This document shows, one piece after another, positions 16,044 to 26,516 of a DNA stretch of 43,810 nt. The position numbers were made by a program, and so were the translations under genes. The notes under the pieces are model-generated. The model saw only the letters and a list, made by a program, of their open reading frames with translations, searched no databases and was not told where the DNA came from. Source of the DNA: Candidatus Humimonas hydrogenitrophica (lineage in GTDB: Bacteria > Gemmatimonadota > Gemmatimonadetes > Palauibacterales > Palauibacteraceae); assembly GCA_947581615.1 (NCBI GenBank), contig CANPVD010000101.1:1-43810 (forward strand), written 5' to 3'. Numbering within the stretch: the stretch's first letter is position 1; every line of letters starts with the position of its first letter.

Positions 16044-16694
16044 TCAGTAGGGCGAGTCCTCGCAGAGCGGAACGGCGGAGTTCCAGTTCGAGAACATGCC
16101 GTCCGGGTTGTGCTCCCACAGCCAGATGTGGAACATCCAGCCGCCGAAGCGTGAGGGCGCGAAGTCGATCGGCGGGTCGATGGCCAGTCCCATGTCTTCC
16201 GAGGTTGGCGCGGTCCCGCCATCGGGCCACGTGTCGCTGTACGGGATGAAGTAATCGAACGCCGCGAGTCGGGCCCGCGGGTTTCCCTGCGGATCCGTTC
16301 GGGGACCGCCTTCGACAGGGGCGTAGACCAGAAGCTCCGGTGTCCGGAAGTCGACCTCGTCGTCGAGGGCGACGGCACCAGCGTAGTGATAGCCCATGCC
16401 ACCCGCCGCCGCGTCCGACACGCAGCCGTCGGGCGAAGTCAATCCCTCGATGATGACCAGGCCCGGGTAGTCCTCCATCGCCACGTCCAGGTCGTGGTAC
16501 TTCGCGGTGGACTGCTTCAGCTCGCTGAGCTGCCGGGCGAGCTGCGGATCGGCGGCCGCCGGGCCGGCGTCGAGCGTCACGCCCCTGGTCTCGGGTGTGG
16601 CGAGGATCGGGACCTGGTCGTTGCACGCGGCGAGCGCGCCCGCGGCGGCGCCCGCAAGGACCAGGGCTCCGATGTGCCATTGCCGGATCTTCAT
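16044..16694 (-). CDS. Unnamed secreted lipoprotein
   Basis: A 216-residue lipoprotein with the lipobox GALAAC (Cys24). I recognise the general pattern but not a named function: an N-terminal helix (ARQLSELKQSTAKYHDLDVAMEDYPG), a Cys-containing loop SPDGCVSDAAAGGMGYHYAG, a strand TPELLVYAPVEGGP, the segment LAAFDYFIPYSDTW, and a conserved-looking C-terminus, WMFHIWLWEHNPDGMFSNWN, followed by a second Cys near the end (PLCEDSP). The Gly-Met-Gly-x-His and H-x-W-x-W-x-H-N-P motifs suggest metal or small-molecule binding, possibly with a disulfide. AAGGAG precedes the ATG at 16694. It lies on the same strand as the di-heme peroxidase, 159 bases upstream of its start, and may work with it. Confidence 0.65.
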   Translation of the reverse strand: MKIRQWHIGALVLAGAAAGALAACNDQVPILATPETRGVTLDAGPAAADPQLARQLSELKQSTAKYHDLDVAMEDYPGLVIIEGLTSPDGCVSDAAAGGMGYHYAGAVALDDEVDFRTPELLVYAPVEGGPRTDPQGNPRARLAAFDYFIPYSDTWPDGGTAPTSEDMGLAIDPPIDFAPSRFGGWMFHIWLWEHNPDGMFSNWNSAVPLCEDSPY

Positions 16695-16893
16695 GATCGT
16701 CTCCTTGCTCCGGGTGGGTCGAATGCCCCCGGGACGGAATCGCGGAAATCTGTACATAGCGCACGGGAATCCGTAACTTTTCACGTCCCCTAACGAGGGC
16801 GGTCCGCGTCGTCACCCCCATGCGCAGGCTCGGGAGCGACGCCGGGGCGGCGTGCCTCGCTTCTCACTGACGGGTACGTAAGGCGACGCCGAA

Positions 16894-17529
16894 TTGGCTC
16901 ATTCACCTGACGAGCAGGTCCGCGTGGACGACGGCGGCGAGGCCGCGGTGGGCAGACTCATGGAGGCCTCCCGGTCCGGAGACCCGGCGGCTCTCGACCG
17001 GCTCTTCGAGGTCGTCTACGGGGACCTCCGTGCCCGCGCCCATGCCCAGCGCCGCAGGTGGCACGGTCAGGAGACCCTCAACACCACCGCGCTTATCCAC
17101 GAGACCTACATCAAGCTCGCCGGGGCCGGTGCCGACGATTGGGAGAGCCGGGCCCATTTCCTCGCGATCGCGTCCCGGGCCATGCGGCAGGTGCTGGTCG
17201 ACTACGCGCGACGGCAGGGCGCGGCGAAGCGCGGCGGCGAGTGGCGGCCCGTCTCGCTGGACGAGATACTCCTCGACCCCGAACGGAGCGTCGCCGGCGG
17301 CCGGTCGGAGGCCGTGCTGGCGCTGGAGGCATCCCTGGCTAGCCTCGAGGAGGCGAATCCGCGCCACGGGCGCATCGTGGAGTGCCGATTCTTCGGCGGC
17401 ATGACGATCGGGGACACGGCGGAGGCGCTGGGTCTTTCGCCGGCCACGGTGAAGCGGGGCTGGGCGGTGGCTCAGGCCTGGCTCTACCGGGACATCCGGA
17501 GCCGTCTCCGGAACTCGGAGGGCCAGTAG
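16894..17529 (+). CDS. ECF sigma factor (TIGR02999 type)
   Basis: A 211-residue sigma-70 family regulator of the ECF group typified by TIGR02999. Region 2 is LDRLFEVVYGDLRARAHAQRRRWHG...LNTTALIHETYIKLAG, with the ESRAHFLAIASRAMRQVLVDYARRQGAAKRGG segment that marks this group. Region 4 is IVECRFFGGMTIGDTAEALGLSPATVKRGWAVAQAWLYRDI, with a helix-turn-helix. No anti-sigma gene is adjacent; instead the kinase follows after a single base, so phosphorylation may control it, which is inference. The start at 16894 is a TTG with only a weak AAGG upstream; an internal ATG at 16960 is possible. Confidence 0.88.
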   Translation: MAHSPDEQVRVDDGGEAAVGRLMEASRSGDPAALDRLFEVVYGDLRARAHAQRRRWHGQETLNTTALIHETYIKLAGAGADDWESRAHFLAIASRAMRQVLVDYARRQGAAKRGGEWRPVSLDEILLDPERSVAGGRSEAVLALEASLASLEEANPRHGRIVECRFFGGMTIGDTAEALGLSPATVKRGWAVAQAWLYRDIRSRLRNSEGQ

Positions 17530-17530
17530 G

Positions 17531-20122
<2,592 letters not shown>

Positions 20123-20189
20123 TCGCCCCGGCTGGCGAGCGGGTTGGCCGGCGCCCCCATCGACGCGACCGGGGGTCGGCTCTTCGGGT

Positions 20190-20211
20190 GCTCTACTTGT
20201 ACAAGTAGAGC
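20190..20211. repeat. 20-bp perfect palindrome, copy 2 (22 bp here)
   Basis: The same palindrome as at 14426-14445, at 20191-20210, extended here by one matching base on each side (G20190 and C20211). It sits 68 bases after the kinase stop and 38 bases before the stop of the convergent DUF4031-like gene. Confidence 0.85.
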
Positions 20212-20248
20212 CCGCCGCACGGCACCTCCGTCGCGCTCCCGGACGGCG

Positions 20249-20536
20249 TCAGCCCGCCGTGGCCCTCCCCTGGCGCCTCCTCCACTCCCGGATGTCCCGC
20301 ACCAGCTCGCGGCGCCCGACGCCGGGGCCCGCCAGCTCGAGCGACTCGCCGTGCAGGTCGAAGTGGGGCAGCGTGTGGTTGTGGTCGATCCACTCGGGCC
20401 GGAGCCCGTGCTCCCGCCCCCATGCGACCAGCTCCTCCACCGACGTGTCGCTGTAGGCGTGGCACAGGGGATCGCCCTTCGCGATGTCCGCGTGGGGGAC
20501 GTCTTTGGGCGCCGTGTGGTAGTGGAACTTGATCAC
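20249..20536 (-). CDS. DUF4031-like protein
   Basis: A 95-residue cytoplasmic protein resembling the DUF4031 family: ADIAKGDPLCHAYSDTSVEELVAWGREHGLRPEWI is followed by HTLPHFDLHGESLELA, the His-Phe-Asp-Leu motif usual for that family, and a basic C-terminus. No biochemical role is known for the family. The start is a GTG at 20536 with GGAG about 11 bases upstream. It is the last gene of a run of three minus-strand genes beginning with the PHM-like protein; the gap to the permease upstream is 52 bases. Confidence 0.65.
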   Translation of the reverse strand: MIKFHYHTAPKDVPHADIAKGDPLCHAYSDTSVEELVAWGREHGLRPEWIDHNHTLPHFDLHGESLELAGPGVGRRELVRDIREWRRRQGRATAG

Positions 20537-20588
20537 GGTCTGGCCCGCTCCACGGGTGGTCCTGGAGGCGGCGTCGGCACGGCCGGGC

Positions 20589-21467
20589 TCAGCCCCGGCT
20601 CACCAGCACCACGCCCGCCAGCAGGAAGAGGGTCGCGGCCAGCCGCCGCAGGGTCCCCTTCTCACCGAAGAACAGGGCGCCGGCCAGGACGGTGAGGAGC
20701 GTGCCGCTCCGTTTCAGGGCCAGGACGTAGGCCGCCAGCGCCAGGCGGAGCGCCTCCATCTGGCATACGAACATCCCGGCGAACAGGAGCCCCTGGAGCG
20801 CCAGGCCCGCCGGTTCGCGCCGCACCGAGTCCCCCAGCCGTGCCGGCGCGCCGCCCCGGCCCCGCCGGAGCGCGAAGGGGAGAAAGCCGATCGCCAGGCA
20901 GGTCGAGAGCGCGACCCCGTAGAACGCGGGCGAGCTGCGCAGGACCGCCACCCGGTCGAAGGTCCCGGACACGGCCCACAGCGCGGCTACCGCGAGCATG
21001 CGCCGTGCGCCGGGCTCGCGGGCCAGGGCCCGGAAGGGAGCCAGGATCCCGGTCTCCGAGCCCGGCGACACCAGCAGGTAGACGCCGGCCGCGACGAGCA
21101 GGATGCCGGCGACGCCCTCCGCGCCCGGGTGCTCCGAAAGGACCAGCCACTCGATCGGGACCACGAACACCGGGGTCAGCGCGAGGAGTGGATAGGTGAG
21201 CCCCAGCTCCCCCGCCTCGAGGGCCGACACGTACAGGGTGAAGCCGATCAGGTCGAGGACGACGTTGACGCTCAGCACGGGCCAGAAGCCCGCGTCCACG
21301 GGCGGAACACCCCGGACGAGCAGGTAGGCGAACAGCGCCGGGAGCGCGAAGGCGAAGATGGCCCAGGTGGCCGGTCCCCGGCCGACCCGTCCGACGAGCC
21401 GCTTCGTCCAGGCGCCCTGCGCGGCGTAGAGGACCGCCGTACCGGCGCCGAGGACGACCCAGGTCAG
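20589..21467 (-). CDS. EamA/DMT-superfamily permease, apparent CTG start
   Basis: A 10-helix EamA-type drug/metabolite transporter. Using only standard start codons the first choice is a GTG at 21299, giving 236 residues and losing the first two helices. Reading the same frame upstream gives no stop and a good membrane protein: LTWVVLGAGTAVLYAAQGAW, a basic turn KRLVGRVGRG, then ATWAIFAFALPALFAYLLV. The frame has no ATG, GTG or TTG there; the best start is a CTG at 21467, whose last bases form CTGA with the upstream gene's stop. This gives 292 residues, the normal length for the family. Later helices include VNVVLDLIGFTLYVSALEAG and the C-terminal LAATLFLLAGVVLVSRG. Substrate unknown. Confidence 0.7.
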   Translation of the reverse strand: MTWVVLGAGTAVLYAAQGAWTKRLVGRVGRGPATWAIFAFALPALFAYLLVRGVPPVDAGFWPVLSVNVVLDLIGFTLYVSALEAGELGLTYPLLALTPVFVVPIEWLVLSEHPGAEGVAGILLVAAGVYLLVSPGSETGILAPFRALAREPGARRMLAVAALWAVSGTFDRVAVLRSSPAFYGVALSTCLAIGFLPFALRRGRGGAPARLGDSVRREPAGLALQGLLFAGMFVCQMEALRLALAAYVLALKRSGTLLTVLAGALFFGEKGTLRRLAATLFLLAGVVLVSRG

Positions 21468-22672
21468 GGGTCGTGTCCGGAGTGGTCGTGCCCGCCCGCG
21501 GGCATGCCCTCCGTGGCTCCCGGCTCGGGACCCGCCACCGGGCCGGTCTCTCCAGCGTCGGCGTAGTGCCCGGAGAACATGTCAGCCGGAGCCGGACCGG
21601 CCTGCTCGGTCTCGTGGCTGCTCATCATGCCGGCGAGGGTGCGCAGGGGCGCCGTGACCGTGTTCCACAGGTCCTGCCGGTAGGTGGGGTCGTTGCGGTC
21701 GACAGGCGGCGCCTCCGCCCCCGACGCCGGAACGTACAGCCCCGCCACCAGGCCCATCCCCCCGAGCGGCGTGGCGTGGTCGAGGGGGTTCTCGTACGTG
21801 ACCGTGACCCGGTAGATGTGGTCGTGCCGGATCGGGAGCCCGCCCTGGAGCCAGAAGTTGGCCGTCGGCACGCTGTACACGCGGCCGTCGGGGCCGGCGT
21901 AGGGACGGGTGCTCCACAGGAGGTCGCCCGTGGTCACGTCCTCGAGGCGCGCTCGCGTGGCGAAGTCGTGCATGTGGGTGCCCAGCCCCAGAATGCGGCC
22001 ATCCACGGCCGGGCTCCCCTCCCAGGAGTGCTCGGTGCGCCCGGGCGGCACCGCGAAGTCCTTCACCCCGAGCGGCCCCATCACGTCCATGTACACCGGA
22101 TAGGCGGACAGCGGGTGAATGAGCGGGTCGTTCCGCGGCACGTACTCGAGGCGGATGTGGAGGTAGGCCCGGTCGAAGCTCTCCTTCGACGAGTTGGCGA
22201 ACATGCTGGCCACCACGAAGCGCATGTCCGGATGCGTCGGGATGCCGATCACCGGGGGCAGAGAGGCGGCCCGCGTCTCACGCCCCGCCGCCATGATGCG
22301 CCTCGAGATGGGTGTGAACAGTTGCCGACGGTCGGGGTCGATGAGGTTCACGTGGTGAAGCAGCCGGTCGGGCAGGTGGGCTCCCGCCGAGTCGGTGATC
22401 TCCCAGGAGAAGCCCCGGATCCAGCCCACGTCCGGGACGTCGACGACCTGCGTCGGTACGCGATAGTGGTGCATCCCGGCCGGGAGACGAACGGGTCCGA
22501 TCACGACCTCGAGGACGTGACGGTCGGCGCGGTCCACCGCGCGGATGTAGCGATGTCCGGCGTGCGGAATGGGCGGGCGGCTCTGCGCCGCCAGCGCTCC
22601 GCCGGAGCCGGCCGCGGTCGCCGCGGCGAGCAGCACGACGGCCAGGGCGGCGACGCGATGCCGGAAGCTCAT
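21464..22672 (-). CDS. Secreted PHM-like copper-site protein
   Basis: A 402-residue protein with a signal peptide (about 1-30). I see no close named family, but the metal-ligand pattern is that of peptidylglycine alpha-hydroxylating monooxygenase (PHM): adjacent His106-His107 (LLHHVNLID), His172 (AYLHIRLEYV), His233 and His235 (GLGTHMHDF) and Met306 (PLGGMGLVAG), with spacings close to the two-copper enzyme. Further His lie at 283 and 285 (IRHDHIY). The C-terminal tail is low-complexity and His-rich (GGHDHSGHDP), which may hold metal. It could be a copper-dependent oxygenase or a copper-binding structural relative; no cysteine pairs typical of animal PHM are seen. ATG at 22672 follows GGAGGAG. 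Its stop overlaps the apparent start of the EamA permease. Confidence 0.6.
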   Translation of the reverse strand: MSFRHRVAALAVVLLAAATAAGSGGALAAQSRPPIPHAGHRYIRAVDRADRHVLEVVIGPVRLPAGMHHYRVPTQVVDVPDVGWIRGFSWEITDSAGAHLPDRLLHHVNLIDPDRRQLFTPISRRIMAAGRETRAASLPPVIGIPTHPDMRFVVASMFANSSKESFDRAYLHIRLEYVPRNDPLIHPLSAYPVYMDVMGPLGVKDFAVPPGRTEHSWEGSPAVDGRILGLGTHMHDFATRARLEDVTTGDLLWSTRPYAGPDGRVYSVPTANFWLQGGLPIRHDHIYRVTVTYENPLDHATPLGGMGLVAGLYVPASGAEAPPVDRNDPTYRQDLWNTVTAPLRTLAGMMSSHETEQAGPAPADMFSGHYADAGETGPVAGPEPGATEGMPAGGHDHSGHDP

Positions 22673-22814
22673 GATTCGATCTCCTCCGGCAGGGTCCGTG
22701 CGCGCCAGAGTCGGGGGGTCGATGCGGAGGCTGCGGGACATGATGGATCCCTTCGCCGGTAGGGCCGTTACGCGCCGGAGAGGCGCGTGCTTCCGGCGCC
22801 GGGACGCGCGGCCG

Positions 22815-23063
22815 TCAGGCCGGTGCTGGCACGTCGAAGTGCTTGTAATTTTTGGCGATGAAGTCCTTCCACTGCTCGGGGACCTCATCGTCGGGGTAGA
22901 TGGCCTCGACCGGGCACTCGGGCACGCACGCTCCGCAGTCGATGCACTCCTCGGGATGGATGTAGTACTGGTCCACACCCTCGTAGATGCAGTCGACGGG
23001 GCACACGTCCACGCACGAGGCGTCCTTCAGGCCGATGCAGGGCTGCGTGATGATGTATGTCAT
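22815..23063 (-). CDS. fdxA: 7Fe ferredoxin
   Basis: An 82-residue ferredoxin with the FdxA cysteine pattern: C9 then [14 protein letters not shown] near the N-terminus and [21 protein letters not shown] after it, giving one [3Fe-4S] and one [4Fe-4S] cluster. The C-terminal [15 protein letters not shown] helix is typical of this family. It transfers electrons in the cytoplasm at low potential. It is divergent from lipA, which lies 330 bases away; lipoyl synthase needs an electron donor for its radical-SAM cycle, so FdxA is a plausible but unproven partner. The ribosome binding site is weak. Confidence 0.92.
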   Translation of the reverse strand: MTYIITQPCIGLKDASCVDVCPVDCIYEGVDQYYIHPEECIDCGACVPECPVEAIYPDDEVPEQWKDFIAKNYKHFDVPAPA

Positions 23064-23341
23064 CGTCGTCCGTCGTCATCGATGTGGGAGCCGGGGAGGG
23101 CGGACGATCCGGCCGCCCCGTGTCCCTGAAGGTTCCGTCCGGACAATAAGACGCCGTGCGGGTCCCTGCAATCCGTCACGCTTCCCGCGAGCGAGGCCCA
23201 CGGGGAGGGATGCGCCGCCGGGCAGGCCCGGGGTCGTGCCGGTGCGATAGTTGCTCCAACGGGTGGCGCGAGCGGGGACGAATCGGTGGACGGGGGCGAA
23301 GGCTCCGGGTATGTTTCCGGGCTCGGCGAACGGCCGATCCG

Positions 23342-23369
23342 CGGCCGCGAAAGGACGAATTCGCGGCCG
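23342..23369 (+). promoter_or_regulatory. Stem-loop before lipA
   Basis: Perfect 10-bp stem, CGGCCGCGAA (23342-23351) with TTCGCGGCCG (23360-23369), around the 8-base loop AGGACGAA. It lies 24 bases ahead of the preferred lipA ATG inside the 330-base spacer (23064-23393) between fdxA and lipA. The loop presents an AGGA that could bind the ribosome. I see nothing else definite in the spacer. If lipA really starts at the GTG at 23286, the stem would be coding. Confidence 0.4.
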
Positions 23370-23393
23370 GTCCGACACTGCAGACGGTACGAC

Positions 23394-24398
23394 ATGCGAC
23401 GACTCACGGTACTGGATACGACGAACGGCTCGCCGGCTGGCTCCGGCCGCTCCGGCGGCCCTGCTCGAGGTGGCGCGAGCGTCCCGGACGGGACCGGCCC
23501 GGCGCCCTCTCCCGACGAATGGCCGCGCCGCAAGCCCGAGTGGATGCGGGTCCGGGCTCCGGGCGGCAGCAACTACCGGCACCTCAAGGACATGATGCGC
23601 GGCATGGGCCTGCACTCGGTGTGCGAGGAGGCCCACTGCCCCAACATCGGCGAGTGCTGGGAGACGGGAACCGCCACGTTCCTCATCCTGGGGGACGTGT
23701 GCACGCGCAACTGCCCCTACTGCGCGATCGGACATGGCCGACCGGAGGAGCTGGACGAGGATGAGCCCCGGAGGGTGGCGGAGGCCATCGAGGCCATGGG
23801 ACTGCGGCACGTCGTGATCACCTCGGTGGACCGCGACGACCTGCCCGATGGCGGGGCGCGCATCTTCGCCGAGCTCATCCGGGAGGTCCACGACCGGCTG
23901 CCCGGCTGCTCGGTCGAGGTGCTCACGCCCGACTTCCGCGGAGACCCGGAGGCCATCCGGACCGTCATCGAGGCTAAGCCGGCCATCTTCAACCACAACA
24001 TGGAGACGGTGCGCCGCCTCCACAGGATGGCCCGACCCGGCGGCCGCTACGAGCGCTCGCTCGGAGTGCTGTCGACGGCCCGGAGCCTGGACGACGATGT
24101 TCTCGTCAAGACGGGCATCATGCTGGGACTGGGCGAGCGGGAGGACGACATCGACGCGTTCATGGACGACGCCCTCGAGGCCGGGGTCCAGATCCTCACG
24201 CTGGGGCAGTACCTGCGGCCCTCCGAGGACCACATTCCGATCGACCGGTACGTCACGCCCGACGAGTTCGATGCCTGGAAGCGGATCGGGCAGGAGAAGG
24301 GCTTCCTGCACGTGGAGAGCGGGCCGCTGGTTCGTTCCAGCTACCATGCCCGCGAGCAGGTGGAAGACCTCCGGCTGAAGGCGGCGGCGGCCGGCTGA
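23394..24398 (+). CDS. lipA: Lipoyl synthase
   Basis: A 334-residue radical-SAM enzyme that inserts two sulfurs into octanoyl groups on lipoyl domains. Both iron-sulfur sites are complete: the auxiliary cluster [12 protein letters not shown] (Cys77, 82, 88) and the SAM cluster CTRNCPYC (Cys103, 107, 110). The C-terminal RSSYHA motif that coordinates the auxiliary cluster is present near residue 314. Typical segments [22 protein letters not shown] and [11 protein letters not shown] follow. The ATG at 23394 is preferred; a GTG at 23286 would add 36 Arg/Gly-rich residues. It is the first gene of the run lipA-pdhA-pdhB-pdhC-lpd-lipB, so it lies beside its substrate, the E2 lipoyl domain. Confidence 0.95.
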   Translation: MRRLTVLDTTNGSPAGSGRSGGPARGGASVPDGTGPAPSPDEWPRRKPEWMRVRAPGGSNYRHLKDMMRGMGLHSVCEEAHCPNIGECWETGTATFLILGDVCTRNCPYCAIGHGRPEELDEDEPRRVAEAIEAMGLRHVVITSVDRDDLPDGGARIFAELIREVHDRLPGCSVEVLTPDFRGDPEAIRTVIEAKPAIFNHNMETVRRLHRMARPGGRYERSLGVLSTARSLDDDVLVKTGIMLGLGEREDDIDAFMDDALEAGVQILTLGQYLRPSEDHIPIDRYVTPDEFDAWKRIGQEKGFLHVESGPLVRSSYHAREQVEDLRLKAAAAG

Positions 24399-24458
24399 GA
24401 ACGAGGGCACGCGGCCGGCGGGGTCCGGCGGCGCGCTCCACGCGAAGCGAGAGGCGCG

Positions 24459-25526
24459 ATGGCGACGAAGAGCGAGACGAAGGGCGAGACCAGGGGCGAC
24501 GAGGGGGACGTGGATCTCCTCGGGCTGGACGAGGACGAGCTTCGACGCATGCTCCGCCTCATGATGCTCGGCCGTCGCTTCGAGGAGAAGGCGGCCGAGG
24601 CCTACCAGACCGGCAAGATCGGCGGCTTCTGCCACCTGTACATGGGCCAGGAGGCGGTGGCCGCGGGCTGCATCACCCCCCTGCGCGACGACGACTACGT
24701 GATCACGGCCTACCGGGACCACGTGCAGGCGATCGTTCGCGGCGTGGATCCGAAGGCGGTCATGGCGGAGCTGTATGGCCGCGTGGACGGCTGCTCGGGC
24801 GGCATGGGCGGCTCCATGCACATGTTCGACCGCAGCCTCAACTTCATGGGGGGTCACGCGATCGTGGGCTCACACGTTCCGATCGCGGCCGGGGTGGGCT
24901 ACGCGCTCCGCTACAGGGAGGAGGACGCCGTCTGCCTGTGCCTGTTCGGCGACTCGGTGGTCAACGGCGGGCCGTTCCACGAGGCGTTCAACATGACGGC
25001 CAAGTTCGAGCTCCCGGTCGTGTTCGTGTGCGAGAACAACTCGTACGGGATGGGCACCGATATCCATCGGGTGGCCGCCATCGAGGAGCTCGCCGACCGG
25101 GCTTGCGCGTACGAGAACATGGCGTCCGAGTCGGTGAACGGCATGGACGTGCTCGCCACGCGCCGCGCCGTCCAGGGGGCGATCCACCGGGCCCGGGAGG
25201 AGCACCTCCCCAGCTTCATCGATGCCCACTGCTACCGGTACATGGGCCACTCGATGGCCGACCCCTCGGCCGGCACCTACCGGACACGGGAGGAGGTCGA
25301 GCGGCACCGGCAGGACGACCCCATCCTCACCTACCGGAAGCGGCTGATCGATGCGGGGGTCATCTCCGAGGAGGACTACGACGCCATGGACCGGGAGGTG
25401 ATCGACCAGGTCGAGAAGGCCGCCGAGTTCGCCGAGCAGAGCGAGCGGCCCGACTTCGCGTCGATCTACGAGCACGTGTACGCCGGCGACTTCCGCGGCA
25501 TCGACCGGAGGGACGCATGGCGGTGA
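24459..25526 (+). CDS. pdhA: Pyruvate dehydrogenase E1 alpha
   Basis: A 355-residue thiamine-diphosphate subunit. The protein begins with a Lys/Glu-rich tail (about 30 residues), then [43 protein letters not shown], with the pyruvate E1 pattern. The ThDP/Mg loop is [19 protein letters not shown] through CENNSYGMG. The usual GDG reads GDS here (GGC GAC TCG), a change at the third position; the rest of the loop and the NN are normal. [11 protein letters not shown] is the phosphorylation-loop equivalent. With PdhB it decarboxylates pyruvate and acetylates the E2 lipoyl group. Its last ten bases overlap the start of pdhB, implying coupled translation. GAGAGG precedes the ATG. Confidence 0.92.
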   Translation: MATKSETKGETRGDEGDVDLLGLDEDELRRMLRLMMLGRRFEEKAAEAYQTGKIGGFCHLYMGQEAVAAGCITPLRDDDYVITAYRDHVQAIVRGVDPKAVMAELYGRVDGCSGGMGGSMHMFDRSLNFMGGHAIVGSHVPIAAGVGYALRYREEDAVCLCLFGDSVVNGGPFHEAFNMTAKFELPVVFVCENNSYGMGTDIHRVAAIEELADRACAYENMASESVNGMDVLATRRAVQGAIHRAREEHLPSFIDAHCYRYMGHSMADPSAGTYRTREEVERHRQDDPILTYRKRLIDAGVISEEDYDAMDREVIDQVEKAAEFAEQSERPDFASIYEHVYAGDFRGIDRRDAWR

Positions 25527-26512
25527 TCACCTACCGCGAGGCGCTCAACCAGGCGCTGCGCGAGGAGATGGAGCGGGACGAGAGCGTCTTCCTCATGGGC
25601 GAGGAGGTCGGACAGTACGACGGGGCCTACAAGGTCTCGAAGGGGCTCCTCGACCATTTCGGCGGCAACGAGTGGCGCGTGCGCGACACGCCGATCGCGG
25701 AGAACGGCTTCGCGGCGATCGGGGTGGGAGCGGCGATGGCCGGCCTTCGACCGGTCGTGGAGTTCATGACCTTCAACTTCTCCCTCCTGGCCTTCGACGC
25801 GGTCGTGGACTCGGCGGCCAAGATGTACCAGATGTCGGGCGGCCAGTACAACGTGCCCATCGTGTTCCGCGGACCCGGCGGCGCGGCTCTCCAGCTGGCC
25901 GCGCAGCACTCGCAGGTGCCCGACGCCTGGTACAGCCACGTCCCGGGTCTCAAGGTCGTGACGCCGGCCACGCCGAAGGACGCCAAAGGCCTCCTGAAGA
26001 GCGCCATCCGGGACGACGACCCCGTCCTCGTCATCGAAGGCGAGCTCCTCTACAACATGAAGGGCGAGGTGCCGGACGGGGAGCTCCTGATCCCCATCGG
26101 GGAGGCCGAGGTCAAGCGCCAGGGCTCCGATCTCACGATCGTGGCCCACTCGAAGATGGTCCACCAGGCGCTCCAGGCCGCCGACACCCTCGAGGAGAAG
26201 CATGGTCTCGACGCGGAAGTCGTCGACCTCAGGACCCTGCGGCCGCTGGATATCGACACGGTGGTCGAGTCGGTGAAGAAGACCAACCGGGTCGTCGTCG
26301 TCGAGGAGGGCTGGCCACAGGGCGGCATCGGCGCCCAGGTGGCCGACGACGTGCAGCGCGAGGCGTTCGACTGGCTGGATGCGCCGGTGACCCGGGTGTC
26401 GGGCCTGGACGTCCCCATGCCCTACGCCCGCAACCTGGAGAAGCAGGTCTTCCCGGACTCGAAGCACGTGGTCCGGGCGGCCGAGCACGTCTGCTACCTG
26501 GACGGGAACTGA
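25517..26512 (+). CDS. pdhB: Pyruvate dehydrogenase E1 beta
   Basis: A 331-residue partner of PdhA. It begins [41 protein letters not shown], the classical PdhB start with the ThDP-activating Glu in GEEV, and continues with [33 protein letters not shown] and [26 protein letters not shown]. The C-terminal transketolase domain ([45 protein letters not shown]) is complete. Start at 25517 overlaps the pdhA stop; the GGAGGG in the pdhA tail is the ribosome binding site. The stop is four bases before pdhC. Confidence 0.95.
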   Translation: MAVITYREALNQALREEMERDESVFLMGEEVGQYDGAYKVSKGLLDHFGGNEWRVRDTPIAENGFAAIGVGAAMAGLRPVVEFMTFNFSLLAFDAVVDSAAKMYQMSGGQYNVPIVFRGPGGAALQLAAQHSQVPDAWYSHVPGLKVVTPATPKDAKGLLKSAIRDDDPVLVIEGELLYNMKGEVPDGELLIPIGEAEVKRQGSDLTIVAHSKMVHQALQAADTLEEKHGLDAEVVDLRTLRPLDIDTVVESVKKTNRVVVVEEGWPQGGIGAQVADDVQREAFDWLDAPVTRVSGLDVPMPYARNLEKQVFPDSKHVVRAAEHVCYLDGN

Positions 26513-26516
26513 TCGA

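Noticed and set aside
12066-16154. A 1362-codon plus-strand frame
   Set aside because: It runs in another frame over the fused E1 gene and antisense to the peroxidase; composition is Arg/Gly/Pro-rich with no motifs.
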